Assembly (NCBI RefSeq): GCF_014905175.1
Contig: NC_057788.1
Location: 8,432,001-8,496,000 of the forward strand
DNA length: 64,000 bases
Direction: 5' to 3'
Source of the DNA: Aphidius gifuensis
Taxonomy: Eukaryota; Arthropoda; Insecta; Hymenoptera; Braconidae
Below are positions 49,823-63,673 of this stretch, piece after piece. The notes below the pieces were generated by a model. The model saw only the letters and a list, made by a program, of their open reading frames with translations, was not told the DNA's origin and made no database searches. The first letter of the stretch is position 1; each line of letters starts with the position of its first letter. Both the position numbers and the translations under genes were made by a program.

Positions 49823-52800
49823 TTATGTATATTTATCATCGTGAAATTTTTCTGAACGATCTTTAAAAATAATTGGTACTGGACCTTTTGGTGCAATAAT
49901 AAATTCAAATTGTAATTCGAGTTCTTTAACAGCTACAATTTCAAACTCTCGAATAATCTGTAAATAAAATATTAAAGATTAAATAAAAATATAAAACAAA
50001 ATTGCAAAGACATCATTTAATTTCTTGTTAATGATTATTAATTATTATTCGAAAAATTAATTTAATATTATTGTTTTAATTAAATTTAATTGATTTATAT
50101 ATTTACTTTGGCAACGATGAGTTGTAGTGCCTGTTCAACAAAACGTTTACCAGGGCATATTCTGCGACCAGCGCCAAATGGTGCCACCAACAATGGTGAA
50201 TGTGGTAATAATGGTTTAATCCAACGATCAGGCATCCACTCATTTGCATTATAAAAATTATCATCATTTAAACCAGCTATCCATGTGTGTAACAATACAA
50301 CAGTCTGTAATTGTAAAAAAATATTTTCATTAATATAAACAAGTGGTTTTTAATTTTTAAATAAATTATAAACATACTCCTTCTTCTAATTGATATCCAG
50401 ATAGTTCAATTGGTGCATCAAGAAGCCGAGCAATACATGGAGCTGTTGGAACCATTCTAAAATTAATTAAAATCATTTTTTTTTAATATTTTATAATTTC
50501 TTTTTAATTTTTTTTTTCATTCATTTACCTAAAACCTTCTGTAATACATGCTCTTAAATATTTTGCACCTCTAAGATTTTCAGCAACAAGATCACATCCT
50601 TCTGGTGCAAGATTAATAACTTCATCATAAAGTTTTTTTTGAATTTCTTTATCTGTTCCAATTAGATGAAATAAAAATACAAGTGTATTACCCAACTGAA
50701 ATTAAATAAATAATTTATGTTAACAAATTGTTTATATTAATTATAAATTTAATAATTATTTTTTTGTTTTTTTCTTTGTTAAATAAATCATTGTGCATGT
50801 TCAAAATAACAAGTGTCACCTTTGAAAATTCCTCACCGTGTGTATTCCAGCAGCAATAAAATCAACAATTCCAGCTTTTTTATCATTCATGTCTAATGTT
50901 TTTTCTCTGAGTATTGATTGAAATACAGCTTCAATTGGTTCATCTTTAGCATCTTCTTTTTGTTGATCAATTGTCTCTTCCAACAATTCCGATACTAAAC
51001 TATTAAAAATACAAAATAAAAATTATTAATAAATATAAAATACAATTTTTTTTTCTTTAGTAAATGATAATTACTCATAAATTTCTTCTTCACTTTTTAT
51101 AAATTTTTTCCATACTGTTGTTGGTAAATATTTCCATATTGGTAGACCATAAAATGCATCACGTGATGCTGTAAAATGTATTCTAACAGCTTCAGCAAGT
51201 TTATAAGTAAATGAACTTGTTGATGGTTTTAAAAAACCAAGATATCTTCCCAATATTAATGTACATGTACCTTAAATAATTAATTAATTTTAATTGATTT
51301 TTTGTTTATTTAAATATTACTATATCACTTACTTTCTAATCCCATTCTATATGCAAGTCTTTCAAAAGCCATAACACAACCATCATTTCTTTTTCTTTTA
51401 ATTAAACTTATAAATTCATCAGCAACATGATTTAATGATGGAAAAAATCCCATAACTGTTTTAACATTTATTAAACCTGGTGTTAATGCATCACGTAATT
51501 GTTGCCATTCATCACCTTGTCTGTAATCGAAATAATCAATAATTAAATTTAAAGCATATATGTAATAATATCAAGAAAATAGTAATTATTAAATTGTTAT
51601 TTAATTTTTAGTAACTTACACATTGACTAGACCTGTATGTGTGTATCTATCTTTACGTGAATTTCGATATTGTACAACAATTTCAGATGGTGGACGAGTT
51701 GGCTGACGTGAATTACATTTTAATAATTTTTCAATATCACAACGTGAAAATACAGATATCACTGGTATATTTCCAAATGCTTCTTCTTTGCATAATGAAC
51801 CATAACGAATATTCAGGTCTGTTCTTAAATCAAGTATTAACAACGAGTCAGTTGATAAATTAATTTTAATTTTATTTAATATTTTGTTTCGATAAAAAAT
51901 TGAATAGAAAAAACATTATATTAGTAATTTTATATTGTCTAGATTATCTTGTTAATTTTTTAGTTAATTTATTGTTATTTTTAATAATAAATAATGATTA
52001 TTTTAAGTATTTTTTTTATTACCTTTATATGCATCATGAATTTTGTCCATTCTGTATTTTCCAAACCATGAAAATATCCATTTTGTTCCAAATAATGGCA
52101 ATGAAATTGGACCAGGAATATCACGAATTGTTAATTTTTTTTTATTTATTTTATCACCTTTCATCACTGAAATAAATATATTTTTTTAATTAATTTTAAT
52201 TTTATTTTATACATATAAAATCTGTATGTTTTTTTATCAATTTATTTTCTTTTTGATACGCATTTAAAATTTTTTTTATCTTAAAATAATAATCAAAATA
52301 ATTTAATTTATATTCACAGATATTTATAGAAAGATCTTATCAATTGTTTGTAGGATCATTAAACTTTTATCAAAAAAAAAAATAATATATATATTTTATA
52401 AAATTTAAAATTCATACTGAAATTTTATGCTAATGTGTTTTTAAAAATTTCCTAAAAACAAAACATGTTTACTGTTATCTGAATAAACAGGTTTTATTAT
52501 TTTTTTTTATCATAAATATGAAGCAAAAAATATTACCCTTTTTTTTTGTTCTAAAATTAATAAAACATCATTAGTAAATTTTGAAATTAAAAAATTATTA
52601 TTATAACTTTATTCTACTAATTATTTTTTATTATTTTTATGAACTTTGATCATCATAATGTTATCATTTAGATCATCAACATTCCAACAATATTATTTTC
52701 TTAGAAAAATTTATTTCTAACAAAAGATTTCATTATTTTAGCGCTAAAAAAAAAATAATAATAAATCTAATTTATATTCAATTTTAAAATATTTTTATTA

Positions 52801-53138
52801 ATCATTTTCATTGTTTATAAATAATTATGAAAAATAAATTAAAAATTACACAAAGTCAGCAGTGTGTTATTTACTATCTCCCAAGTTCGGGAATTATCTT
52901 GTCATAAAAATAAACATGACAATTGATAAAATAATAAATAAAACACTTGACTTTTCATACTCGGAATAATAAAAATAAGATAAATGAAAATTACACTGTT
53001 ATCTAATAATTATTATTTATAGAATAATAATTTTTTTTACTTACAAAACCACCATGGAGGTCTGTAGTTTGTTGGAATAACAATAATTGACAAAACAGTT
53101 GTTACAATTGCACCAATCCAATATTCTAATTTCGACAT
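49823..53138 (-). CDS. shd: Cytochrome P450 CYP314A1, ecdysone 20-hydroxylase
   Basis: Converts ecdysone to 20-hydroxyecdysone, the active moulting hormone. Ten exons on the minus strand: 53138-53045, 52166-52023, 51818-51620, 51520-51333, 51270-51075, 50999-50837, 50695-50529, 50456-50378, 50304-50107 and 49957-49823, with all phases consistent, giving 520 residues. There is an N-terminal hydrophobic anchor (residues ~8-24), a proline hinge (DIPGPISLPLFG), the I-helix AGIHT (~324-328), the K-helix ExxR (EGFR, ~381-384), and the heme loop FGAGRRICPGKRF with the thiolate Cys at about 460. The blocks SRQPTRPPSEIVVQYRNSRK, GLESTCTLILGRYLGF and AVRIHFTASRDAFYGLP are those of shade orthologues. 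It appears intact. CYP302 and CYP315 are less likely because the heme loop is CPGKRF rather than CIGRR. Confidence 0.93.
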
Positions 53139-56100
53139 TTTTAATACTCATATATTTAAATTATAAATTTATCTCATCTATATATCCACCTGTAATCAAA
53201 ATTAAAAATTAATAATACACAAATTAATTTCACAATTATTATCACATAGTTATATCATTTTAATATTTTTTTTTTTTTTGTCATTTAAATCACTAAAAAA
53301 ATATATTTATTTTATGCAAAACTACTTGCTATTTATATTTGACATAATCATTTTTAAATTTATTATCAATATTTGCTCCATTTACATTGAATTCAATAAA
53401 TAAAAAAAAAAAAAAAAACGTTTCTATTATTCAAGTTTTTCTTTTTGTTGAATAAAGTGTATGTATTTATTTTTTTTTATTCTTATTTTTTTATTTTTCT
53501 TTTTATGTAAATTGATATTGTGGTTTGAATTTTCTTTTTACAATAAATTTTTCCTGTATATTTATCTTTGAAAATATGAAAAAAAATTCTAAAGGAATGA
53601 GAAGAAATTTTTGTAAAATATTTTATATATTTTTCTTTGATGGATATATAAAATTCCAATGATAAACGTTTAAAATGTATCTTGGTAAACCACAACTGAA
53701 ACGTATATTATTTATTTATTTATTTATTATTATTGTTCCGCAAGTTGAAGGTCAAGAACCGTGAACGGAAATGAATAAATTGATAATTAATCTAAATCCT
53801 CAACTAAACTTCCGCGCATTTTTTCCCCATGAAATTGCAAAAGCATCAAGTAAAAATAATAGAAAATTATAAAAAAATTAAAAAACTATCTAATTAAACA
53901 ATAGAATAATAAATAATAAAACTATTTCGATTTTTTATAAATAAATTTAAGAAAAAATAGGCTAAAAAGTCAATTTATTTTTGTTACTTTACTCTTATTT
54001 TTTTCTTTTTATTCATTCATTATTGTTGTTAAAATAGATATGGTTATTATCTAATGATAAATAATATTTACAAATGTATATTTACGCCATATGTGATAAG
54101 AAAAAAAAAAAAAAAAATTATGTTAAGGTCGTGTAAATTCACCATGAATAAATAAAAAATATTTACTCAGTCAAGGCTATAATAGTTTTTAATGATAATA
54201 TAATGAAAAATATATATTAAAGGTAAAAATTAATTTGATTGATATTCATTGAATTTAATATTTATTTAGTTCATGAATCACCAATTAAAAAAATATAAAA
54301 TAAATTGACAAAAGTGAAAGGTTCAAGCTTAATTAATCCATATTGCATAAATCAATTAATTTCAAGGTTTTTAATTTTTAAAAAATAATTTAAATGTTAT
54401 TTTTACATTAGAAATATTTATAATATAAAAAAAAGCTCTAATTATTTGATAAATTGTATGTATTTTATATTGTATTTTAAAAAATAATTGTGAAATTTAT
54501 ATATGAAAAAAAATTAAATAGAAAATAAAAAAATTAAATAATAAAAATAAGTCAATTGTTATCACCTTGAAGCAAATTGGATTGAAATGATCCATCTCAG
54601 ACACAATAAGAGAAAATAAAGAAAATAAAAGCAGCTAAAAAGAAATAAAATAAAAAAAAATATTTGAAAAAAAAACAGAGCAAATTGGTAATGTCGGTTA
54701 AGAGAACAGGTCTCTGTGTGTTTTTTTAAATGACAATATACATGTACGTATATAAAAATACATACACATGTTATATATAATTGTAAAAATAAATAAAAAA
54801 CGTGGGTTCAGATACATACTGTATATATAAAGAAAAATTGTGATTAAATGCAGTAAGTATAATGTAACTCGTCATGGGTCAATTAAGATATTCAATAACA
54901 TATCAAGGACACAATGCAAATACTAACCACCTCAACAATCATCAAAAATACACAATGCTATATTTATTATACAATGTTAATTTTTTTTATTAGCCATTTG
55001 TATATATAAAATTGCTTGCTATTATTATTGATACAATTTTTTTTATTTCGAAAATATAAAATTTTTTTAATTCGAAAAGACAAATTTTTTTTACTCCAAA
55101 AATGGTATGTTCTTTTTTTCAATATTAGTTTGTTATTTAAATATAAAAAATATACTATTTTTAATGGTAAAACAAATGTTTTTAATTATTTAAAAAATAT
55201 TAATAAATGTAAATTCAATTTTTAAGTTTAAAAAAAATATTAAATAAAAATATAGAATTTTCAAGTATTTTTTATGTTTTTTAATTATTGCAATTATTGT
55301 TATTATTTGTAATAATAAAAATAGAGAAAATATGGTTTTTTTAAATTGTAAAATAAATGTTTTAGTAAACAATTATAATTGTTTATAATATTTAAATAAA
55401 TAAATCAAATTTTTAAACTTTAAAAATGAAAAAAAATTACAATTTTAAGGGTTTTTTTTTCTAGTTTTAATTATTTATAATAATAATAAAAGATTGGTAC
55501 TATTTTTAATTGACAAACAAATGTTTTTATAGATAATTAAATTTCTAGGAAAAAAAATAATTAAATAATTGTTTAAATATAATAACAATAAACAATTTTT
55601 AACTCAAAAAAAATTTTTACTTCAAAAAAAAATTTGTTTCAAACTTCAGAATAAATTATAAAATTAATAAATAATTAAAATGTATATATTGATAATAATA
55701 ATTATTATTATATTAGACTCAAATAATCAACAAATAAACGAAAAATTTAAGCGGGAAAATCAATAACACAAAAAATTTCTCCAAAGATTCGAAAAAATTA
55801 TGATAAAAAAATTTCGAAAATTCCCAATAACTCTGTCTTAAAAATTTGCAAACAAAACCCAATGAAAAAATTTATTATTTTATACACAGGTGAAAAAAAA
55901 GCGAATATAATTTTCATCACAACAAAATGTCACTGTATTTTAAAAAATAGTTGAGATAGGACAAGAAATAAAATTAAAAAAGGGCGAAACCAAAATATTA
56001 TATAAAAAGAATTTAAAAATATAAAAAAAAAAAAAGAAGCCACCAGTGAAAATAAGAATAAAGTGGATGAAAAAAATAAATATAAATAAATAAAGTATGG

Positions 56101-59023
56101 CTTTTGAATGTTCTGGACAAAGAAATAAAACGAAGCCCAAGGAATCAAAAAGAAAAAAAAAAAAAAAAAAAAAAGATGAGAAGGTGCGAGAGTGTGGTAA
56201 CAGGATGAACGCGTATGGATGGTAGATGGATATGTATTATTTATTTATCATTTTTTTTTTTTTTTTTTCAAATAAACTGCTGGTGCAAAGGAAGAGGAAG
56301 CAAAAAAAAAAAAACCATCAGGGAGAGACTATGTAAAGGGCAAAAGAATGACGAGGGTGAGAGTTGAGAACCAATAAAAAAGAAAAAAAAAGTACAAAAT
56401 TTCTACCTACCTTATATTCACAACTTCTTCAGTATCTTTTATTTTGTATTTATTATTTTTTCCTTAATAATAATATAAATAATAAATACAATTATTTAAT
56501 AAAAATACCACGTATGTATATCACTGCAATAATATTTTTTTTTGTATTTAAACTTTGGTAGAAAATTATTTTTAAAATTCACAAAAAGAAAAACAATTAC
56601 ACTGAGCAAAAAAAAAAAAAAAAATTTAATAATAATATATAAATAATAATAACACACAGCTAATAATAATTTGACTAATTTTTTTTTTTTTTTAAATTTA
56701 AAAATAAGGGAGTTTATGGGATAATTGAAAATATATTTTAAATAGAGAAGAAAGTTTCGATTTCGACGTGACGTCTGACTCCGCAGACCGGAGACAAACT
56801 CAACTCTGTTATCTACGTTCTTTCTGTTTACATGTACATTCGGTTTTGACTTGTAATATTATGAGAGTAGGGATAAAGAATATATGGTGGGAAAGAATGA
56901 TGATTAAATAAAGAACAAATATATATAAATTGTGAATAATAAACAAGGATAAGTTAAAATAACAAGTGGGATGTTAATCGAAACTTGGAGGGAGAATTTT
57001 TCTATCATTGGTCAACACGTGAGTTAATTATTTATTTATTTGATTTTAATAATAGGAAGAATTTTTATATTGTTTATTAATTTATTTTTTAATTTATCAA
57101 ATTATATGATCGTTATTGAATTATTGAGTTAGAAATATAATTCGAAATTTTAGACTGACAGGTGTTTTTTTTTCGTTTTGAATAAATTATTTATATAAAT
57201 AGCCTTTTTTTTTATTATTTATCATTATTTATACAAAATTATATATTTATTTAACAATACATTTGACGAATTGAAATAATTTAATTTATTTTTTTATAAA
57301 TAAATACGTAGAAATAATTTTTTTCTAATACTTAACTGACAAGTGTATTTTTTTTCTATTGGAGTAATTTTATTACTAACTGTTACTATTGTTAATAACT
57401 AATTAAAAAATAGACATAATTTCGAAATAAAATTTTTATTAAATTGTTTAACAATTTCTATCTTTATATTGTTTATAAAAATTATTTTAAAAAAATTTTA
57501 AATATATTCTAACGATGAATGAAAAAAAATTAAAAACAAATTAATAATTTAATTTATTGACTAAAAATAAATTTTATATTAATAATAATTAATAAATTAA
57601 AAATTCATTAAATTTTTAATTTTTAAATTAATTTTTTTATGCAAATAATTTACAGTAGCTAATTTTAATCAATAATTTTATATTAAATTTTTACGTTTTA
57701 TTTTTAAAAAATTTTTTTGTTTATATTTTTAAATGTTTATTTATATAAAAGTAGTTTGCCCACGTTGTCTACTTTACTGATGACGTATTATCAAGATTTT
57801 TCATGTAATTTATTTATTTTTATTATACAATATATATTAAAACGAGTTTCAATCGACAACACATAATTCTATATACTCGATTAAACCGCTTGTATATATC
57901 AACTTGATATATTATTCTCCCTTTTACTTCCTCTTTTATTTATTATTTATTTATATTTTTTTTTTCTTCAAGCATACCATCGTCTTATGTACATTTTTAT
58001 AATTTTTTTTTTTTATAATCATTAAAGGTTTATCTTTCTTTCCTTTTATCCCCTATCATTTTTACTATCTATTGAATTAAAAATAAATATTTATTGCTTT
58101 TAACACCCTTGCCATCTTTTTCAATATCTAATCTTTATCCTTGAGCTATTATAATCCGGTTGATCCTCTTTTCCATATTTTTTATTCATTAAAACTCTCA
58201 TTAAATTTTTTTTTTTGATTATTTATAAATTTTTCATTCATTTTTTTCTAGTTCAATATGAGCCAGTGATTTTTCTTGGCAATGGCAATTTTTTTTATCA
58301 ATGCAAAAGACAGTCTTGATTTTTTTTTTTACAGTTAGATAGTTGTTTTTTTTTTTTTCAATGCCTTGGCACACGTGTTACGTCTTAGTAATATAAAAAA
58401 AAAAATTTCAAAGCCAAGTTACTCAGGTGATTTTGAACGTGACATAATTGTTTCTGTTTTTTTTTTTTTTTTTCGTTGAGTCAATCACCTGTTCAATTAG
58501 AAAAATTTATTTTTAATAAAATATTATAATAATAATAAATTTATGAATTCTTAAATAATATAAATTATGCAAATAAATAGTGTTTAATTTTTTGGATGAA
58601 AAAAAAATATATTCTGTTGAGAATGGTAAAATAATAATGATAAAAAGAATGTGACACATGAAAAGTTGAAAAATAAATTCAAGTGTGTTCTTTGAAATTT
58701 ATTTTTGGCTTTGAATAATAAAATAAAATAATAAAAAAATAAAAAGAAAAAAAAGACACGTTGTAAGAAACGAACTTGGTTTTTTTTTTTTTTTAACTTT
58801 TTTAGTTTGCAAATGAAAAAAAAAGAAGATGAATAAAAAAAAATTTAAACGAAAAAATCCAGGAAGCAATTCGAGACAACCGGTCAGAATTGTAAACCCC
58901 ATCATTACAAGTCGAAAAAAAAAACCAGGACCATTTAAATTCACATGAATAGATTTTTAATTTTATTATGTATTAAATTTTGTTTCTTTGTATTTATTTT
59001 GTAATTTTAATTTCAATTTTTTA
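53139..59023. other. Large non-coding interval upstream of shade
   Basis: No coding region supported. Immediate shade upstream DNA is AT-rich. A GC-richer patch at 53730-53825 holds TTGAAGGTCAAG (53745-53756), close to an FTZ-F1-type AAGGTCA site. A second GC-richer patch at 56740-56860 (GACGTGACGTCTGACTCCGC) and one at 56190-56360 could be promoter or untranslated first-exon sequence. Long poly-A and poly-T runs dominate the rest, and the part near 59000 should hold the ADCK2 3' UTR. Confidence 0.5.
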
Positions 59024-61466
59024 TCATTGAATAAATTGAAGAAGTTCAAGAAGTATGTCGTTGGAAGGATCCAGACTTTTACCAAGATCTTCAATGACAA
59101 CAATACTCAGTACGACATTTATAAATGCACCATCTTGATGTACTTGATAACGAACAAGTGCTGAGTAAAATTCTGTCATGAGTTTCCACATATTGACCTG
59201 TAAAATCACCAAATAATTATCAAACAAATAGCCAAATGAAAAAAATTAATTAAAAATATTTAAACATCTTCTTTAAGTTATTTTTTTCCATCAAAATTAA
59301 TTACAAATCGAAAAAAATATATCATTAAATTAAATAGAAAATATTTTAAATACTTTTCTAACAAACTTGATTTTATTTTTTTATTTTTATCTAAATTCGA
59401 GCTTTGTGTTATTTATTTTAATTTTCTTATCGTCAATCGAAGTTGTTGTTCAATCAATCAATCAAAATATGTATAGAAAAAAATAAATAAAATGAAGTTT
59501 CTTACGTTATTTAAATTCAATTTATTATCCATGTATTTTTTAACGATGTCATTAATTGTTTTTTTAAAACCATCTGGATCTGGTGTCATGTGATCACTGT
59601 GCTTCATGATGTAATCTCCTGCCAATGCACCCTTAAAAAAAATTTAAAAACATGTAAATTACATTGAATAATAAATTAAAAATTAGAAATTTTACATCTC
59701 CTTTAGCTAGTGAACGAAAAACATCACGTAAATTTTTTTGACATCTGTCATTTAATGATGACACTAGGCCACAATCAAGTAGTACCAAACGAAGACCATT
59801 ATTTTCTTGTACCAATATATTTCCAGGATGTAAATCACAATGAATAAAATTATCATGAAATATCTAAAATAATTATTACAATTAATAACATTGATAATTT
59901 TATACTTAATTTATATTTGCCATTTTTAATATTGCTTTTATTCCAATTTTAGCTAATTTTTTTTTCAACAATTTATCTGATGAATTTAAATAATTTGATA
60001 TGTATTTTCCTTCATGAAAACTTTCAACCAATATTAAATTATTTGTCAAGTGTAATATCGGTTTTGGAAATATTACTGATGAATTATTTTTAAAATTTTT
60101 TCGAAATTTTAATAAATTTTTAGCTTCAAGTTTCATATCAACCTTTGAAAAATTATTACAATATTATTAATTTAATTTAGATGAAATTTTCTTTTCATTT
60201 TTTTACCTGATTTTCCATTAATTTCGAAAATTCTTTGATACAATCTGATAAATTCAGCCAGTAAATACTTGGCACAAGCCAAGTTGCAAATTTACAAAAT
60301 CCATTGATGATTTTTAAATCTTGCCTTTATGTATTTTATAAAAAAAAAAATATATTTTATTAAACAATTTAAATTAGTTTAAATAATTATATAATTTTTC
60401 AAACTTTATGCAAGATTCAATTCCTGGATGTAAAATTTTTACAGCAACTGGGTAAAGTTCGTTGTCATCCTCAAATTTTTTACCTAAAAATTATGTAGTT
60501 ATTTAAAAAATCATTTTCAATATAATAATTTCCATTTAAATAATAAAAAATTACCAAAGTAATCAACAAGTTTTCTCAGCTTAAAAAATTCAGCAACTAA
60601 ATAAAAACAAAAAAAAATTAAAAATACATTTATCCAATTATAAAAATGTAATGCGAACCTTGAATAAATTTTGATTTATTTTTTGTTAAAATTTGACTTT
60701 CTTTGTTGATCCAGGCTTTGTATACCTTAAAAAATAATAATAATTTAAATTACAGCTTTGCAGGTAAGATAATAAAAAAAAATTTAAGTATTGGATATGT
60801 AAAAAGTTTAAAAAATAAAAATATAACCTGTGCACAACAACCAGAACCAATTAAATCATCATCAAATTTAACAAATAATTTTTTCCATTCTTCTCCATAT
60901 GATAATTTTAATATTGACCTTGTATATGTCCAAGAATGAGCTGGTGTTTGTCGTTGAAGTCGTGAAAGAGTATCACAAATATCATTAGAAAATAAATCTC
61001 TTCTTGTTGCCACCCATTGACCTAATTTCATAAATGTAGGTCCTAAATATTCAATCCCTAAAATTAACATAATTACAATAAATAAATATTATCATAATAT
61101 TAAATTAAAAATATACCTACCATTTAATAAAATTTCTGGAAATACATTTGGACATATGAATTTTGTTAAAATATAAATAACAATTAAAATTATAAATACA
61201 TTATAAATTATAAATATTCTATTTATAATATTAAATATATTAATTATATTATATTTTTTTATAACTTTATTATTATTTATAAATGTTTTATTGTTATCAA
61301 TAAAATTTGTATTATTTTTTAATTTTTTTAAATTTAAAATTCCTAAATTTTTTATAATTTTATTTGTATTTTTAATTATTATTTGATTTTTTTGATAATT
61401 TATTATTGTTTTTTTTAAATTAAGTCGTTTTATATTGTTATAATATAATTTTAATACATTTGACAT
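59024..61466 (-). CDS. Adck2: ADCK2, aarF-domain (UbiB-like) kinase
   Basis: Atypical kinase of the UbiB/ADCK family, mitochondrial and linked to coenzyme Q and lipid metabolism. Ten exons on the minus strand: 61466-61121, 61057-60828, 60725-60659, 60596-60555, 60483-60405, 60324-60207, 60142-59921, 59863-59696, 59631-59506 and 59197-59024, about 523 residues. The N-terminus is basic (MSNVLKLYYNNIKRLNLKK), like a mitochondrial presequence, and is followed by a membrane segment (~90-110). Family landmarks are the KLGQ motif (~126-129), GSGCCAQVYKAW, VAVK (~241-244), HCDLHPGN (catalytic, ~376-383) and LLDCG (metal-binding DxG, ~398-400). Exon 1 apart from these is low-complexity, rich in Asn, Ile and Lys. 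One intron (59864-59920) starts with GC, and several donors are weak (GTTATA, GTTCGC, GTTTGA). Confidence 0.88.
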
Positions 61467-62267
61467 TATTAAAAATAACGAAATTGTAATTTTTTCGAAA
61501 TTTATTTCGATTTTTTTGCAATGTGGATTTATAGGTTATGTTTATTAAATAAAAATTTCGTTTTTTTTTTTTATTAAAATTAATTAATAAATACTTGAAT
61601 TAATTATTGTTTTGTTTTTTTTTTAATTTTTAATTATAATAATGACACATGCTAGATGCTATAGAAATCTTTATATTTCGTTCGACTTTTTTCGATAGAA
61701 ATTTTTCTATTCATCGATTAAACGATATATCGTTGTATATTATCGTACCACCCCTTTGATGGGTGTTGTTGACAAATGCTATTTATGTTTGCTTGCCAAC
61801 AGTGTGTGTATTATTTTTTTTTTGTTGTGATTTTAATTTAATTTTATTAATTCTCTAGTCGTCATAGACGCCCGTCCAAACCATTTGCCGGAGGTTAAAA
61901 ATAAATATATTTAATCATCACAATACAAAAATAATAGTTGAGCCTGGTCATTGTAGTTTGTAAATAAAATTTGAGTACAATGACAAGTTTAAAAACAAAC
62001 AAAAAAATTATCAAAGTGTTGTGTATAATTAAATAATAATAATCATTACATCAAACAATTTATAAATAAATTTTTTCTATCGAAACAGAAAGAAATTACT
62101 ATGGAAAAAAATCAACAGCCTGTGATTGCAAATAATTTTTGACATGAAAATTAAATAAATAATATAAAAATATAATTGATATATTGAAGAAAAAATAATA
62201 AACATTTAAAAAATATTTATATATTTATTTATAATAACGATATAAGAAAGGAAAAAAAATTTAAAAT
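61467..62267. promoter_or_regulatory. Shared divergent promoter, ADCK2 and TMEM216
   Basis: The start codons of two divergent genes are 0.8 kb apart. The central part (61670-61800) has several ATCGAT/TATCG motifs (TTCGATAGAA, TCATCGATTAAACGATATAT), like DRE elements of insect housekeeping promoters, and a GC-richer ACCACCCCTTTGATGGGTGT with an inverted-repeat character. No TATA box stands out. The right part should be the TMEM216 5' UTR. Confidence 0.55.
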
Positions 62268-62696
62268 ATGCCGACAGTTGTTAATTCATCATTGACATAT
62301 GAAATATTAATGTATCTTAATTCATTCTATTTTGGTATGTTTGCTGTTTGTGAATTAGGAATGGGATTATTTAAAGCAACAAATTTACCATCACCAAATT
62401 CAGGAACAACAATTATTGAATTTATTTTGTTATTATTTTTAATAACAACTGAAGGTGGAAGAATATATCTTGGAAGAAAAGGAAATTTAACTGAACGTGG
62501 ATTACCAATAATACTTGGTATACTATTATCAATACCAAGTGTACTTGCAACATTATATTTTTTATTTTGGCAAAATTATGTATTAAGATTAGAAATGATA
62601 TTGTGTAGTATACAATTAGTATTAATTGTAACTGAGCTTATTATATCAATTTTGTGCCTTTTTGCTATTTACCGTCCATCACCACCTGAGGAATAA
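62268..62696 (+). CDS. TMEM216-like ciliary transition-zone membrane protein
   Basis: Member of the TMEM17/TMEM216/TMEM80 family. TMEM216 is part of the MKS/tectonic complex that gates membrane traffic at the base of cilia. A single exon of 142 codons predicts four membrane segments (about residues 15-37, 46-66, 78-100 and 106-134), as usual for the family and close to its usual length. The motifs GRIYLGRKGNLTERGLPI and QNYVLRLEMIL match the TMEM216 branch (GTKGNL, TYVLRLE) better than TMEM17. The ATG follows a long AT-rich leader with no closer upstream in-frame ATG seen. It is divergent from ADCK2. In insects a transition-zone gene should be active in sensory neurons and perhaps sperm. I found no clear RFX X-box in the upstream region. 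Confidence 0.85.
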   Translation: MPTVVNSSLTYEILMYLNSFYFGMFAVCELGMGLFKATNLPSPNSGTTIIEFILLLFLITTEGGRIYLGRKGNLTERGLPIILGILLSIPSVLATLYFLFWQNYVLRLEMILCSIQLVLIVTELIISILCLFAIYRPSPPEE

Positions 62697-63673
62697 TTAA
62701 TCATTAATAATTACCTACAACTTTTAATTATTTTTTTAATTTAAAAATTTTTTTTTCCAACAAAAGCATGATTATTTCATTATGTTTTTGTTATTATTAT
62801 TTATTTTTTTTAACAATTATTTATTAATTTAATCACTTAATTATTTGATGAATTTTTTTTATTTATTTTTTTTTTTTTTTTATAAATTATTTATGATGAT
62901 ATGATGTGTGCCAATAAAAAAAAAAGAAAATAATTTGAATGTTTTTTTTTTTGTACTTGGACATGTCTTTTAAATAATGAAATTTTTTATTTATTTATAT
63001 TTAATGAAGAGCAGCAATAAACTAGCCATCCAAAAAAATTAAATATTTGTATTTTTAAAATTAATACAAGATAAATTGTTTATAACTAAATTTAAACATA
63101 AATAAATTATATTTAAGGTTTTTTTTTTTAAACATGTATTTAGATTATTAACTTAATTTATCATGTAGTTAATTAACAAAGCTTTTTTTTTTCTTGTTTT
63201 TATAAATATTTTAAGTATTTTGTAGATTAAAAATCGAAAAAAAAATATATCAATTTTTATGCATGTACAATAATAATTTTACGAAATTATTTATTTATAA
63301 TATTGACAGTAAAATATCATGTCATTTTTTTCACAATAAAAATAATAATTATTAAAAAAATATACAAATAAATTTGATAATAATTTAAAATACTTTTTTT
63401 TTTAAATTTTTCGAAATTCCTTATTTCCTTTTGATTTATTTTTAATTTGTGCATGTAACTTTGGTTTTTTTTTCCTTACAAACTACAGCTTAAATTAATA
63501 AATAAATAAATATATTTACTGTGAAGAAACAATTTAAGTTGAATGAAAAAAAATAAAATATTAATACATTTTCAGGTGACAAGATAAACTCATCAATACG
63601 CATTTCGAAATTCTAATTATTTCTATAGAAAAAAATATGGAAGCCTTTAATTTCGATGAATATAATTTAAAAT
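62697..63673. other. TMEM216 3' UTR and spacer
   Basis: No gene. AATAAA at 62913-62918 after GTGTGCC is a likely polyadenylation signal for TMEM216. The right end should hold the 3' UTR of the converging transporter gene. Confidence 0.55.
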
